Positions 5,565 through 11,458 of a stretch of 11,531 bases of DNA are shown one piece after another. Each line of letters starts with the position of its first letter. Position 1 is the first letter of the stretch. The translations under genes were made by a program, and so were the position numbers. Below the pieces are notes generated by a model. It saw nothing but the letters and a program-made list of their open reading frames with translations, was not told the origin of the DNA and did not search any database. This stretch comes from an uncultured Oscillospiraceae bacterium. GTDB lineage: Bacteria; Bacillota; Clostridia; Oscillospirales; Oscillospiraceae. The DNA is taken from the NCBI GenBank assembly GCA_934668285.1, contig CAKUNB010000041.1, forward strand, positions 1 to 11,531, read 5' to 3'.

Positions 5565-6856
5565 AACAGATGTATGCGCAGCTCGGCGTTTCGCCGGCTG
5601 TTTATGACTACGGTGAGCGGGTTTTGGAGCAGCTGCGGGAGCGCTTTGCCGCCGTGGACGCCGTGGCGGAGAACAATCAGGCCAAGGTACTGCACGCGAT
5701 GCAGAAAAACCGCGTCAACGCGGGCTGCTTTGCCGCGACGACCGGCTACGGCTACGACGATATGGGCCGCGATAATTTAGAGCGCGTCTATGCCGACACA
5801 TTCCACACCGAGGCGGCGCTTGTCCGGCCGCAGATCACCTGCGGCACGCACGCGCTGACCGTCGCGCTGTCGGCCAATCTTCTGCCGGGCGACGAGCTGC
5901 TTTCGCCCGTCGGCGCGCCGTATGATACGCTGGAGGAGGTCATCGGCATCCGCCCCTCGCGCTGCTCGTTGAAGGAGTACGGCGTGACCTACCGGCAGGC
6001 CGAGCTGACGGCGGAGGGCGGCTTTGACTTCGACGCCATCCGCGCCGCGGTGAACGAAAAAACCAAGCTCGCGACCATCCAGCGCAGCAAGGGCTACGCC
6101 ACCCGCCCGACGTTCTCCGTCGCGCAGATCGGCGAGCTGATCGCCTTTTTGAAATCCATCAAGCCCGATATCATCTGCATGGTCGATAACTGCTACGGCG
6201 AGTTCGTCGAAACCGTCGAGCCGAGCGACGTGGGCGCGGATATGATCGTCGGCAGCCTGATCAAGAACCCCGGCGGCGGCCTTGCGCCCATCGGCGGGTA
6301 CATCTGCGGGCGGCGCGACTTGGTCGAGCGCTGCGCCTACCGCCTCTCCGCGCCCGGGCTCGGGCAGGAGGTCGGCGCGAATCTCGGCCTGATGCCCGCG
6401 TTCTATCAGGGCTTCTTCCTCGCCCCCACGGTCGTCGCCTCGGCGCTCAAGGGCGCGATTTTTGCGGCGAATCTCTATGAACGGCTGGGCTTCCGCGTCG
6501 TGCCGAACTCGACCGAGAGCCGCCACGATATCATTCAGGCCGTGGAGCTGGGCAGCCGCGAGGGAATGATCGCCTTCTGCAAGGGCATTCAGTCCGCCGC
6601 GCCGGTGGACAGCTACGCCGACCCGCTGCCGTGGGCGATGCCCGGCTATGAGGACGAGGTCATTATGGCGGCGGGCGCGTTCGTGCAGGGCAGCTCCATC
6701 GAGCTTTCCGCCGACGGCCCCATCCGCCCGCCCTATGCGGTGTATTTTCAGGGCGGCCTGACGTGGTACCACGCCAAGCTCGGCATTGAGCTGTCGCTGC
6801 AAAAAATGCTGGAGGCCGGACTGACCGCGCTTCCGCAGGAGGAGAAAAACGTATGA
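5561..6856 (+). CDS. PLP-dependent enzyme of the YnbB / Met_gamma_lyase (aluminium-resistance) family
   Basis: This 431-residue fold-type I PLP enzyme matches the YnbB family (Pfam Met_gamma_lyase), related to cystathionine/methionine gamma-lyases. ATTGYGYDDMGRDNLE (59-74) is a family signature. CGTHAL (94-99) is in the cofactor-phosphate position, and MVDNCYGEF (207-215) holds the aspartate facing the pyridine nitrogen (D209). GSLIKNPGGG (231-240) carries the likely Schiff-base lysine K235. Length is normal for the family. The start is ATG 5561, with AAAGGAG just upstream, overlapping the regulator stop. Its own stop overlaps the transporter start. The family's physiological substrate is poorly defined. 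C-S bond cleavage of methionine or a related amino acid is the family-based guess, and the adjoining carrier may move the substrate or product. Confidence 0.88.
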   Translation: MKQMYAQLGVSPAVYDYGERVLEQLRERFAAVDAVAENNQAKVLHAMQKNRVNAGCFAATTGYGYDDMGRDNLERVYADTFHTEAALVRPQITCGTHALTVALSANLLPGDELLSPVGAPYDTLEEVIGIRPSRCSLKEYGVTYRQAELTAEGGFDFDAIRAAVNEKTKLATIQRSKGYATRPTFSVAQIGELIAFLKSIKPDIICMVDNCYGEFVETVEPSDVGADMIVGSLIKNPGGGLAPIGGYICGRRDLVERCAYRLSAPGLGQEVGANLGLMPAFYQGFFLAPTVVASALKGAIFAANLYERLGFRVVPNSTESRHDIIQAVELGSREGMIAFCKGIQSAAPVDSYADPLPWAMPGYEDEVIMAAGAFVQGSSIELSADGPIRPPYAVYFQGGLTWYHAKLGIELSLQKMLEAGLTALPQEEKNV

Positions 6857-7773
6857 ATTGGTTCTGGTTTGCTTTAATTACACTGCTGTTCTGGAGCGGC
6901 TCCGATCTTTTCTCGAAGATCGGCTGCTGCGGAGAGAAGGACAAGACCGCGCATCTGAAAATGGTCGTCGCCGTCGGCGTGGTCATGGGTCTGCACGCGG
7001 CGTACATGATCTTCTTCCACGGCGTGACGATCAATTTCCGGATCATCTGGACGTATCTGCCCGTTTCGCTGCTGTACATCGTGTCGATGGCGCTGGGCTA
7101 CATCGGCCTGCGCTACATCGAGCTTTCCATCAGCTCGCCGATCTGCAATTCCTCCGGCGCGCTGGTTGCCGTGCTGAGCATTCTGACGGGCGGTCTTGCG
7201 GCGCTGGACGGCGCGGATCCGCTGCCGGTGCTCGGCGCGGTGGCGTTGGTCTGCATCGGCGTGGTCGGCCTCGGTATCGTTGAGGCGCGGGAGGACGACG
7301 AGCTTCGCGCCCGCCGTCAGGAGCACGCTAACCGCAAATACGCCAAGAGCTGGCTTGCCATCTGCCTGCCGATCGCCTACTGCCTGCTCGACGCGGCGGG
7401 GACGTTTGCCGATTCCCTCGTGCTGGAGACGCTCAACGAGGACTCGGCGAATGTAGCCTATGAGCTGACATTCTTAGTCGCCGGACTGTGCTGCCTTGCG
7501 TACCTGCTGATCCGGCGCGAGAAATTCACCTTCAAGGCTGAGCTGCCGAAGTACATCGGCGCGGCCTGCGAAACCGTCGGTCAGCTCTTTTACATCTACG
7601 CGCTGGCCGACAAGGATCACGTGATGTTCTCCGCACCGATTATCTCGGCCTACTGCGTGCTGTCGGCGGTCTGGGGACGGCTGTTCCTGCGCGAGAAGCT
7701 GTCGTGGAAGCACTATGCCATGATCGCACTGGTCGTCGTCGGCATCGTCATCCTCGGCGTTTACGATATTTAG
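6853..7773 (+). CDS. DMT-superfamily (EamA-like) transporter
   Basis: This 306-residue membrane protein has about ten hydrophobic segments arranged as two halves, as in EamA-type DMT carriers. The first half contains SLLYIVSMALGYIGLRYIELSIS (about 72-94), the second ETVGQLFYIYALADKD (about 240-255) and VLSAVWGRLFLREKLSWKHY (269-288). The last is the typical end of a DMT repeat, with a basic turn before the final helix. A charged cytoplasmic linker (about 144-165) separates the halves. AGGAGG lies ten bases before the ATG, and the start overlaps the upstream stop (ATGA). The substrate is unknown; co-translation with the PLP enzyme suggests an amino acid or derivative. Its TAG stop shares bases with a mobile element: TA is the insertion-site duplicate and G is the element's first base. 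Confidence 0.85.
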   Translation: MNWFWFALITLLFWSGSDLFSKIGCCGEKDKTAHLKMVVAVGVVMGLHAAYMIFFHGVTINFRIIWTYLPVSLLYIVSMALGYIGLRYIELSISSPICNSSGALVAVLSILTGGLAALDGADPLPVLGAVALVCIGVVGLGIVEAREDDELRARRQEHANRKYAKSWLAICLPIAYCLLDAAGTFADSLVLETLNEDSANVAYELTFLVAGLCCLAYLLIRREKFTFKAELPKYIGAACETVGQLFYIYALADKDHVMFSAPIISAYCVLSAVWGRLFLREKLSWKHYAMIALVVVGIVILGVYDI

Positions 7774-7935
7774 GGAACCTCTGAATAAATCGGCTGCGGC
7801 GCTCAGCGGGTCTTTTGCCCCAACTTATTGGTTTGAAAATCTTGAAATACACAAAGTATTCCTGCAATTTCCAAACCTCAATTTGGAACAAAATCCCTCG
7901 CTGACCGCTCTTGCGATTTAATCAGAGCTTCCCTA
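7771..7935. mobile_element. Fully palindromic MITE with TA target duplication
   Basis: The element spans 7773-7933 (161 bp) and is flanked by TA on both sides (7771-7772, 7934-7935). Its ends are inverted: the first 20 bases, GGGAACCTCTGAATAAATCG, match the reverse complement of the last 20 at 18 positions. Similarity continues inward (CAGCG, TTTTG, GGTTTG). The exact centre is AATAC-ACAAA-GTATT (7846-7860), centred on 7853, the arithmetic middle of the element. It codes for no protein. TA duplication and inverted ends fit a non-autonomous relative of IS630/Tc1-mariner transposons. No transposase for it lies in this window. Confidence 0.8.
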
Positions 7936-7956
7936 GCGCAGGATCGATAGACGCAT

Positions 7957-7995
7957 GTAGGGGCGCTCGATGAGCGCCCCTACGGCGTGTAACGG
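7957..7995. repeat. 35-nt dispersed palindromic repeat, copy 2 (full 12-bp stem)
   Basis: A perfect hairpin pairs GTAGGGGCGCTC (7957-7968) with GAGCGCCCCTAC (7972-7983) around a GAT loop, then GGCGTGTAACGG. Bases 7961-7995 are identical to 5167-5201. It lies 21 bases past the MITE in non-coding DNA. Confidence 0.92.
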
Positions 7996-8044
7996 AGCTT
8001 TCACCATTCATTTATGCTTTGCAAAAAAACGGGAGTGCCAGCGC

Positions 8045-8070
8045 GGCGCGATGAGGGCATCGCGCCCTAC
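8045..8070. repeat. Related palindromic repeat, GGCGCGATG type
   Basis: GGCGCGATG (8045-8053) and CATCGCGCC (8058-8066) are exact inverses around AGGG, followed by CTACGC. The stem sequence differs, but the plan (GC stem with ATG/CAT at the tip, then CTACG) is the same as at 7957-7983. Slightly downstream, GGACG/CGTCC (8086-8102) forms a minor hairpin. Confidence 0.7.
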
Positions 8071-8109
8071 GCAAGGAACGACCTTGGACGCAAAAAACGT
8101 CCCCTTATG

Positions 8110-8137
8110 CGTAGGATCCGATGCCTACATCGGCCCC
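8110..8137. repeat. Compact copy of the GCCGATGCCTA repeat
   Basis: CCGATG-CCTA-CATCGG (8118-8133) is a perfect 6-bp stem extended by GG/CC after two mismatches, and is preceded by GCGTAGG. It matches the left arm of the element at 4991-5007, giving a second pair of related repeats shared between the two long intergenic regions. Confidence 0.7.
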
Positions 8138-8170
8138 TGCGGGCGTTATTGACCGTGATTGCTTTTTGAC

Positions 8171-8208
8171 AAAAACAGCGCCGCCAATCCTTGCGGGTTG
8201 GCGGCGCT
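8171..8208 (-). terminator. Rho-independent terminator of the SPFH gene
   Basis: Fourteen-base arms, AGCGCCGCCAATCC (8177-8190) and GGGTTGGCGGCGCT (8195-8208), pair with one G-T wobble around a 4-nt loop. On the minus strand the stem is followed by G and TTTTT (complement of 8171-8175). It lies 13 bases past the SPFH stop codon. Confidence 0.93.
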
Positions 8209-8221
8209 GCGGTGTTTGGGG

Positions 8222-9166
8222 TTATTCCGCGGGCTGCTCGGTGGGGGCGGGGGACTGCGTCTTGCTTGTCAGCAGGGCGCTCATGTCGAACATCGGGAGC
8301 GTCGTGTCGCCGGTCATGAAGGTCGGCAGTGCACCGTTCCAGCTCTCGGCGTAGGTGTAGGCGATCAGCGCGTCGGTCAGCGATTCGGCGATCTTGCGGT
8401 TCGCCTCGGCCTCGGCCTCGGCGCGGGTCAGCAGCTCGTAGGCGTCGGCGTCCGCTTCGACCTTCTTGATCTCGGCGGCGGCGTCGGCTTCGATGACACG
8501 CTGCTCGGCCTCGGTCTGGGCGCGAAGCTTGTTCTGCTCGGCGACCTGCTTGGCCTCGACCGCGTCGGTAAAGGCATCGGTGAAGTCCATGTTCTCAATG
8601 GACGTGCCGACCAGCTCGATGTTGTACAGCTTCAGCTTTTCCTCCAGCACCTGCTCAATTTCGGCGGCCATCAGACTGCGGCTGGAAACGAGCGCCTCGG
8701 CGCTGTACTTCGCGGTGACGATCTTGACGGATTCGGTGATGCACGGGGCGATGACGGTGTCGAAATAGCCGGTGCCGATGGTCTTGTAAATCGTCATGGC
8801 ATCCTGCTTGCTGATCTGGTAGTTGACCGTGTAGATCATGCTGACCTCCTGAATGTCGGACGAGAAGCAGGACAGCTCCTGCGTGTTTTTCTGCACGCGG
8901 TTGTCCATCTTGACGACCTCCTGCCACGGCAGTTTAAAGTGCATGCCGGCCTCGAGCGTGTAGTTCTCCACGCTGCCGAAGGTGGTCACAACGCCGGTGT
9001 GGCCGGTCGGGACGGAAACGTAGCACGACAGCGCGATGACGCCGACGCCCAGAAGTGCGAGCAGCTGCTTTTTGTTCGGCTTCCAGCGGACGCCGTCGCC
9101 GCGTACAAAGCCCATCGCGATGAACAGCGCGGCGGTGATGATCAGGCCCAATGTAAAAATAACCAT
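8222..9166 (-). CDS. SPFH/band 7 (prohibitin-like) membrane protein
   Basis: The 314-residue protein has two N-terminal hydrophobic segments (about 2-20 and 34-52) and then an SPFH domain. The domain starts at VPTGHTGVVTTFGSVENYTLEAGMHFKLPW (52-81) and includes VNYQISKQDAMTIYKTIG (114-131) and KYSAEALVSSRSLMAAEI (153-170). A long charged helix, rich in Ala and Glu (about 200-262), is the usual oligomerising coiled coil. The end, SWNGALPTFMTGDTTLPMFDMSALL (275-299), resembles prohibitin-like tails, followed by a polar tail. Such proteins form membrane rings or scaffolds that organise microdomains or control proteases; the specific client is unknown. Start: ATG 9166, preceded by AAAGGAG. It appears monocistronic, with its own promoter and terminator. 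A NfeD partner is not present beside it. Confidence 0.9.
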   Translation of the reverse strand: MVIFTLGLIITAALFIAMGFVRGDGVRWKPNKKQLLALLGVGVIALSCYVSVPTGHTGVVTTFGSVENYTLEAGMHFKLPWQEVVKMDNRVQKNTQELSCFSSDIQEVSMIYTVNYQISKQDAMTIYKTIGTGYFDTVIAPCITESVKIVTAKYSAEALVSSRSLMAAEIEQVLEEKLKLYNIELVGTSIENMDFTDAFTDAVEAKQVAEQNKLRAQTEAEQRVIEADAAAEIKKVEADADAYELLTRAEAEAEANRKIAESLTDALIAYTYAESWNGALPTFMTGDTTLPMFDMSALLTSKTQSPAPTEQPAE

Positions 9167-9224
9167 ATTTTTCTCCTTTTTTGTCGTATGTGTGGCGCAG
9201 CGGGAATTCGCTGCTGATGTCCTG

Positions 9225-9230
9225 ATTATA
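9225..9230 (-). promoter_or_regulatory. -10 box of the SPFH gene promoter
   Basis: A perfect TATAAT lies on the minus strand (complement of 9225-9230), 58 bases before the SPFH start codon. The best -35 at 17 nt is only TTTATT, so the promoter may need an activator or be weak. An adjacent run of T's could act as an UP-like element. Confidence 0.6.
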
Positions 9231-9266
9231 CGCTGCGCGGCCGGAAAAATAAAGCACTGCCGCGGC

Positions 9267-9286
9267 GAAATAGGCGGGGCTATTTC
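9267..9286 (-). terminator. Hairpin downstream of the HTH gene, possible terminator
   Basis: GAAATAG (9267-9273) and CTATTTC (9280-9286) are exact inverses around a GC-rich 6-nt loop, seven bases past the HTH stop. No T-run follows closely; the nearest on the minus strand is about 15 bases on. This could be a weak terminator or an RNA-end stabiliser. Confidence 0.35.
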
Positions 9287-9293
9287 CGCTGCT

Positions 9294-9812
9294 TCAGCGG
9301 GAATTTTCCGCCTTCCGCATGCGGTACGCCGCCGCGTCGATCCTGCCGTCGGCCAGCATCTTCTCCGCCCAAAGCTGTAGGCCCTCGACCGTTACGGAGA
9401 TGCGCTCGAGCTGCTGCTGAATGGCGATAAAGTCGTCCAGCTCCGGCATGTCGATTTTCCCGTCGGCGGTGATCTCGATCAGCCGCTCCTTTTGCCGCTC
9501 AACCGCGTTCAGCGAGGCCAGCATTTCCAGAATAATCGCCGAAAGCTCCCGCCGCTTGATCTCCGGCACATATTCGCGCCCGATGGGGCAGTGGTTGGAG
9601 CAGTAATAGTTGCACAGCGACGGCCGCCGGTAGCCCTCTGCCATGGCCAGCACCTCGTCCGGATGCGGCAGGGAGCGCTCCGTCTCGATTTTTTCGATGC
9701 GCTCGGGTGTGATCGATTGCAGCAGCTCGCTCGCCCGCTCCCGCGACAGGCCCAGCTCCTCCCGCGCAAGCTGATAGCGCGTTTTGTTTTCTCTCGTCGA
9801 TACTCTGCCCAT
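9294..9812 (-). CDS. Small HTH (XRE-like) protein with a conserved three-cysteine cluster
   Basis: The 172-residue protein starts MGRVSTRENK. A helix-turn-helix-like N-terminus covers YQLAREELGLSRERASELL and the following SITPERIEKIETERSLPHPDEVLAMAEGY (about 13-61). C67, C71 and C75 (CNYYCSNHC) follow at once and might bind metal or an Fe-S cluster. The C-terminal half is helical: ERQKERLIEITADGKIDMPELDDF and LERISVTVEGLQLWAEKMLADGRID. I recognise this as a widespread Clostridia family without a known role. The ATG at 9827 (five residues earlier) is rejected: the promoter predicts transcription starting at about 9828, and AGAGGG lies before the ATG at 9812. Function as a DNA-binding regulator is inference. 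Confidence 0.8.
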   Translation of the reverse strand: MGRVSTRENKTRYQLAREELGLSRERASELLQSITPERIEKIETERSLPHPDEVLAMAEGYRRPSLCNYYCSNHCPIGREYVPEIKRRELSAIILEMLASLNAVERQKERLIEITADGKIDMPELDDFIAIQQQLERISVTVEGLQLWAEKMLADGRIDAAAYRMRKAENSR

Positions 9813-9834
9813 CTCCAGCCCTCTCATCCGCGTG

Positions 9835-9863
9835 ATTCTAATCCCATTTTACCGTATTTTCAA
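9835..9863 (-). promoter_or_regulatory. Promoter of the HTH gene
   Basis: On the minus strand TTGAAA (complement of 9858-9863) and TAGAAT (complement of 9835-9840) have a 17-nt spacer; each box differs from consensus by one base. The predicted start, near 9828, decides in favour of the downstream ATG at 9812. Confidence 0.82.
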
Positions 9864-9918
9864 CGAGAAATCCACCATGTTATACGTCTTTTCGACAAGG
9901 AGAGAAGCCCAGCTCCGC

Positions 9919-9947
9919 TTGACAGACCGCCGGATCAATGATAAAAT
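9919..9947 (+). promoter_or_regulatory. Promoter of tRNA-Leu
   Basis: A perfect TTGACA (9919-9924) and TAAAAT (9942-9947) have a 17-nt spacer. Transcription should start near 9954, about 50 nt upstream of the mature tRNA, as expected for a single stable-RNA gene. Confidence 0.92.
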
Positions 9948-10002
9948 AACACCGCACGCAAGGGCACCCAAACCGCGGCAGATGCTCACGCTGCTTATAT
10001 AT

Positions 10003-10087
10003 GCGGGTATGGCGGAATTGGCAGACGTGCAGGATTTAGGTTCCTGTGCCGCAAGGCGTGTGGGTTCGACCCCCACTACCCGTACCA
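10003..10087 (+). tRNA. tRNA-Leu (anticodon UAG), CCA encoded
   Basis: This 85-nt class II tRNA reads CUN leucine codons. Acceptor GCGGGTA pairs with TACCCGT (first pair G-U), then A and encoded CCA at 10084-10087. The anticodon stem is CAGGA/TCCTG with loop TTTAGGT, giving anticodon TAG. A variable arm (TGCCGCAAGGCG region) and T-arm GTGGG-TTCGACC-CCCAC complete the fold. It has its own promoter, and a terminator follows at 10123. The 3' part of a tRNA-Leu gene is a common integration site, and the DNA to its right is AT-rich. No duplicate of the tRNA 3' end is visible within the window. Confidence 0.97.
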
Positions 10088-10122
10088 TAAAAAGAGGAAG
10101 AAAAAGATATCTTCACAAAAAA

Positions 10123-10155
10123 GCCCCGACTTTCTCGGGGCAAAGGCTGTTTTTT
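10123..10155 (+). terminator. Terminator of tRNA-Leu
   Basis: GCCCCGA (10123-10129) and TCGGGGC (10135-10141) are exact inverses around CTTTC. AGCC at 10122 can also pair with GGCT at 10145. A T6 run ends the unit at 10150-10155. The segment AAAAAGCCCCGACTTT (10118-10133) reappears inverted at 10330-10345. Confidence 0.8.
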
Positions 10156-10197
10156 CGGACCGCATATTTTTTGTAGATGCAAAACTGCTGTTTTCTC

Positions 10198-10310
10198 GTT
10201 GTCAGGAGATTTGAACTCTTACCAAACCCAATATTACGATCTTTCAGCAGATGTGAACCAAGATCCATCTGCTTTTTATTCTCTAAAACAATTGAATTAC
10301 CACGACATAC
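10198..10310 (-). other. tRNA-like fossil (degenerate)
   Basis: Read on the minus strand, this stretch starts GTATGTCG and ends CTCCTGACAAC. GT(A)TGTC and GACAAC would pair if one A is ignored. A D-arm-like CAATTGTTTTAGAG, a stem GCAGATG/CATCTGC in the anticodon-arm position, and a T-arm AAGAG-TTCAAAT-CTCCT (one mismatch) follow in tRNA order. The anticodon loop is too long and the total length (113 nt) is wrong, so it cannot be a working tRNA. It could be a decayed class II tRNA or chance similarity. Confidence 0.25.
10246..10280 (+). terminator. Terminator-like hairpin
   Basis: AGCAGATG (10246-10253) and CATCTGCT (10266-10273) are exact inverses with a 12-nt loop, followed by TTTTATT on the plus strand. 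This is the second of three such structures between the tRNA gene and an orphan start codon. It overlaps the tRNA-like fossil, so one interpretation may exclude the other. Confidence 0.5.
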
Positions 10311-10314
10311 CCAA

Positions 10315-10345
10315 CTCCGGCTTTTGAAAAAAGTCGGGGCTTTTT
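10315..10345 (+). terminator. Rho-independent terminator or attenuator upstream of an orphan start
   Basis: CTCCGGCTTTT (10315-10325) pairs with AAAAGTCGGGG (10329-10339) using two G-U pairs and a 3-nt loop, followed by C and TTTTT (10341-10345). It lies 12 nt upstream of a strong ribosome binding site, the layout of an attenuator. Its right arm is the inverse of the tRNA terminator's left part, so the two could form an alternative long-range pairing. Confidence 0.65.
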
Positions 10346-10357
10346 ATTTCTCAGTGC

Positions 10358-10470
10358 AAGGAGGACAAAACTATGAAACCATCTATAGTCGAAAACGATT
10401 ACTTTTATCAAAGCAGAAAAACACATTCGATGGCCTTGGCTCGACACTGCGCGATTTCATTAATCCGCTG
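10358..10470 (+). pseudogene. Orphan ribosome binding site and start codon, probable truncated gene start
   Basis: AAGGAGG (10358-10364) precedes ATG at 10373 by 8 nt, and codons then read MKPSIVENDYFYQSRKTHSM. From about 10460 the frame runs through the antisense strand of the GH30 gene, where its continued openness is best explained as a shadow of GH30 codon use. The AT-rich start differs from the GC-rich remainder. The simplest reading is the first 30 or so codons of a gene whose remainder was lost when the GH30 segment arrived. I do not recognise the peptide. The alternative is a genuine tiny protein or chance. Confidence 0.3.
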
Positions 10471-11458
10471 TAATTACACCTGTCATAATACTTTGCGGGG
10501 GCAGGGTCAGGGGAGCGCAGGCGTTTTGCATTCGCAGGTACAGGGCGAGAGGCTGTGTGGTGCGGTTGAGGAGGACGACGGCAATTTGCCCGCCGATTCG
10601 GAAGGCAGTGGCTTCGATGGCCTCGGTGTATCGGCTGAGACCGATGCGCACGGCGCCGGGGGTGAGGAAGTGGCTGAAATGCCAGAGGTAGGCTTGCAGC
10701 TCCTGTTCCGCCAGTTCGCCGCTGCTTGCGTCAAAAAGGAACGGCGCGTCGCAGAAATTACCGACGTGATTTGGCCCGCCCTGTTCGTTCAGCACCAGAT
10801 TCCAGTCCAAAAATGTGGACATTCCGGCGTTGAGGTCGCCGATGATGTCGTGCGCATATTTTTGCGCGTTTTTCAGGTGCTCTGCGGCGCTGTATTTGCT
10901 GAATTCAATGCAGGCCTCAGATAGCAGGAGCTTTTTGCCGGGGAAGCGCTCGCGGATCATTTGCAGCGCCTCGAAGTGGTCGCCGCTGTACCAGTGAAAC
11001 GCAAGACCGGCAATCATGGGGTTGGTTTCCTCGTCAATGATCGTTTCGGCCCATTCTAGTGCGCGCTCCTTGTTGTGGTCCCAAATGTAGATTTGGATGT
11101 TTTCCATGCCATGGGCGACGAGAGAAGGCCATACGAAGTTCCGCAGGAATTCCTTTTCCTCCTGCGCCGTGTAGATGCAGGAATCCCACGTCTGCACTGC
11201 TTTCGGCTCGTTTTGCAGTGTCAGCATGGTGACGCGGAAGCCGCGCTTGCGGAATTCGTCGATGTAACGGCAGAGATACTCCGCCCAGCGCTTCCGGTAG
11301 CAGTGCTTCAGCTTGCCGCCGTGGTCGCGCTCGCCGTTTGTTTTCATATAGGCAGGGGGACTCCACGGTGAGAGCATGATCTCAAGCTTGCTGCCGTAGA
11401 CCCGCTCCGCGTCCGTCAGCATCGGCAGAATGTATTGCTCCATGCGCGCGAAAGAAAA
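10460..11458 (-). pseudogene. GH30-family glycoside hydrolase, N-terminally truncated
   Basis: The reading frame from about FSFARMEQYILPML to the stop at 10460 covers roughly 330 residues of a GH30 glycosidase, retaining beta-glycosidases usually near 450 residues. LSPWSPPAYMKTNG and TLQNEP are present; the glutamate codon at 11207-11209 is the expected acid/base. LLLSEACIEF carries the expected nucleophile at 10916-10918. The C-terminal beta-sandwich (SRYTEAIEATAFRIGGQIAVVLLNR) appears intact. About 100 N-terminal residues, the first strands of the barrel, are missing. The only upstream in-frame start, GTG at 11485, lies inside transposase sequence, has no ribosome binding site, and follows an in-frame TGA. 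The gene is therefore probably dead. An intact copy would cleave beta-linked sugars, perhaps glucosyl or xylosyl. Confidence 0.82.

Noticed and set aside
5122..8152. Two short frames (5122-5460 and 7970-8152) both containing MSAPTACNGA
   Set aside because: The shared peptide is only the translation of the 35-nt non-coding palindromic repeat, not a conserved protein.
8159..9217. 352-codon plus-strand frame opposite the SPFH gene
   Set aside because: Gly/Leu/Val/Asp-rich antisense translation of the coiled-coil protein, starting inside the terminator hairpin.
9849..10088. Minus-strand frame reading VVGVEPTRLAAQEPKSC
   Set aside because: A well-known false protein pattern: the antisense translation of a tRNA-Leu gene.
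10156..10372. T-box riboswitch upstream of the orphan start
   Set aside because: The conserved T-box core (AGGGTGGNACCGCG-like) is absent, although terminator and start are arranged suggestively.
10373..10924. 183-codon plus-strand frame starting at the orphan ATG as a complete protein
   Set aside because: Past about 10460 it is antisense to clear GH30 sequence including the nucleophile region; only the first 30 or so codons can be considered.
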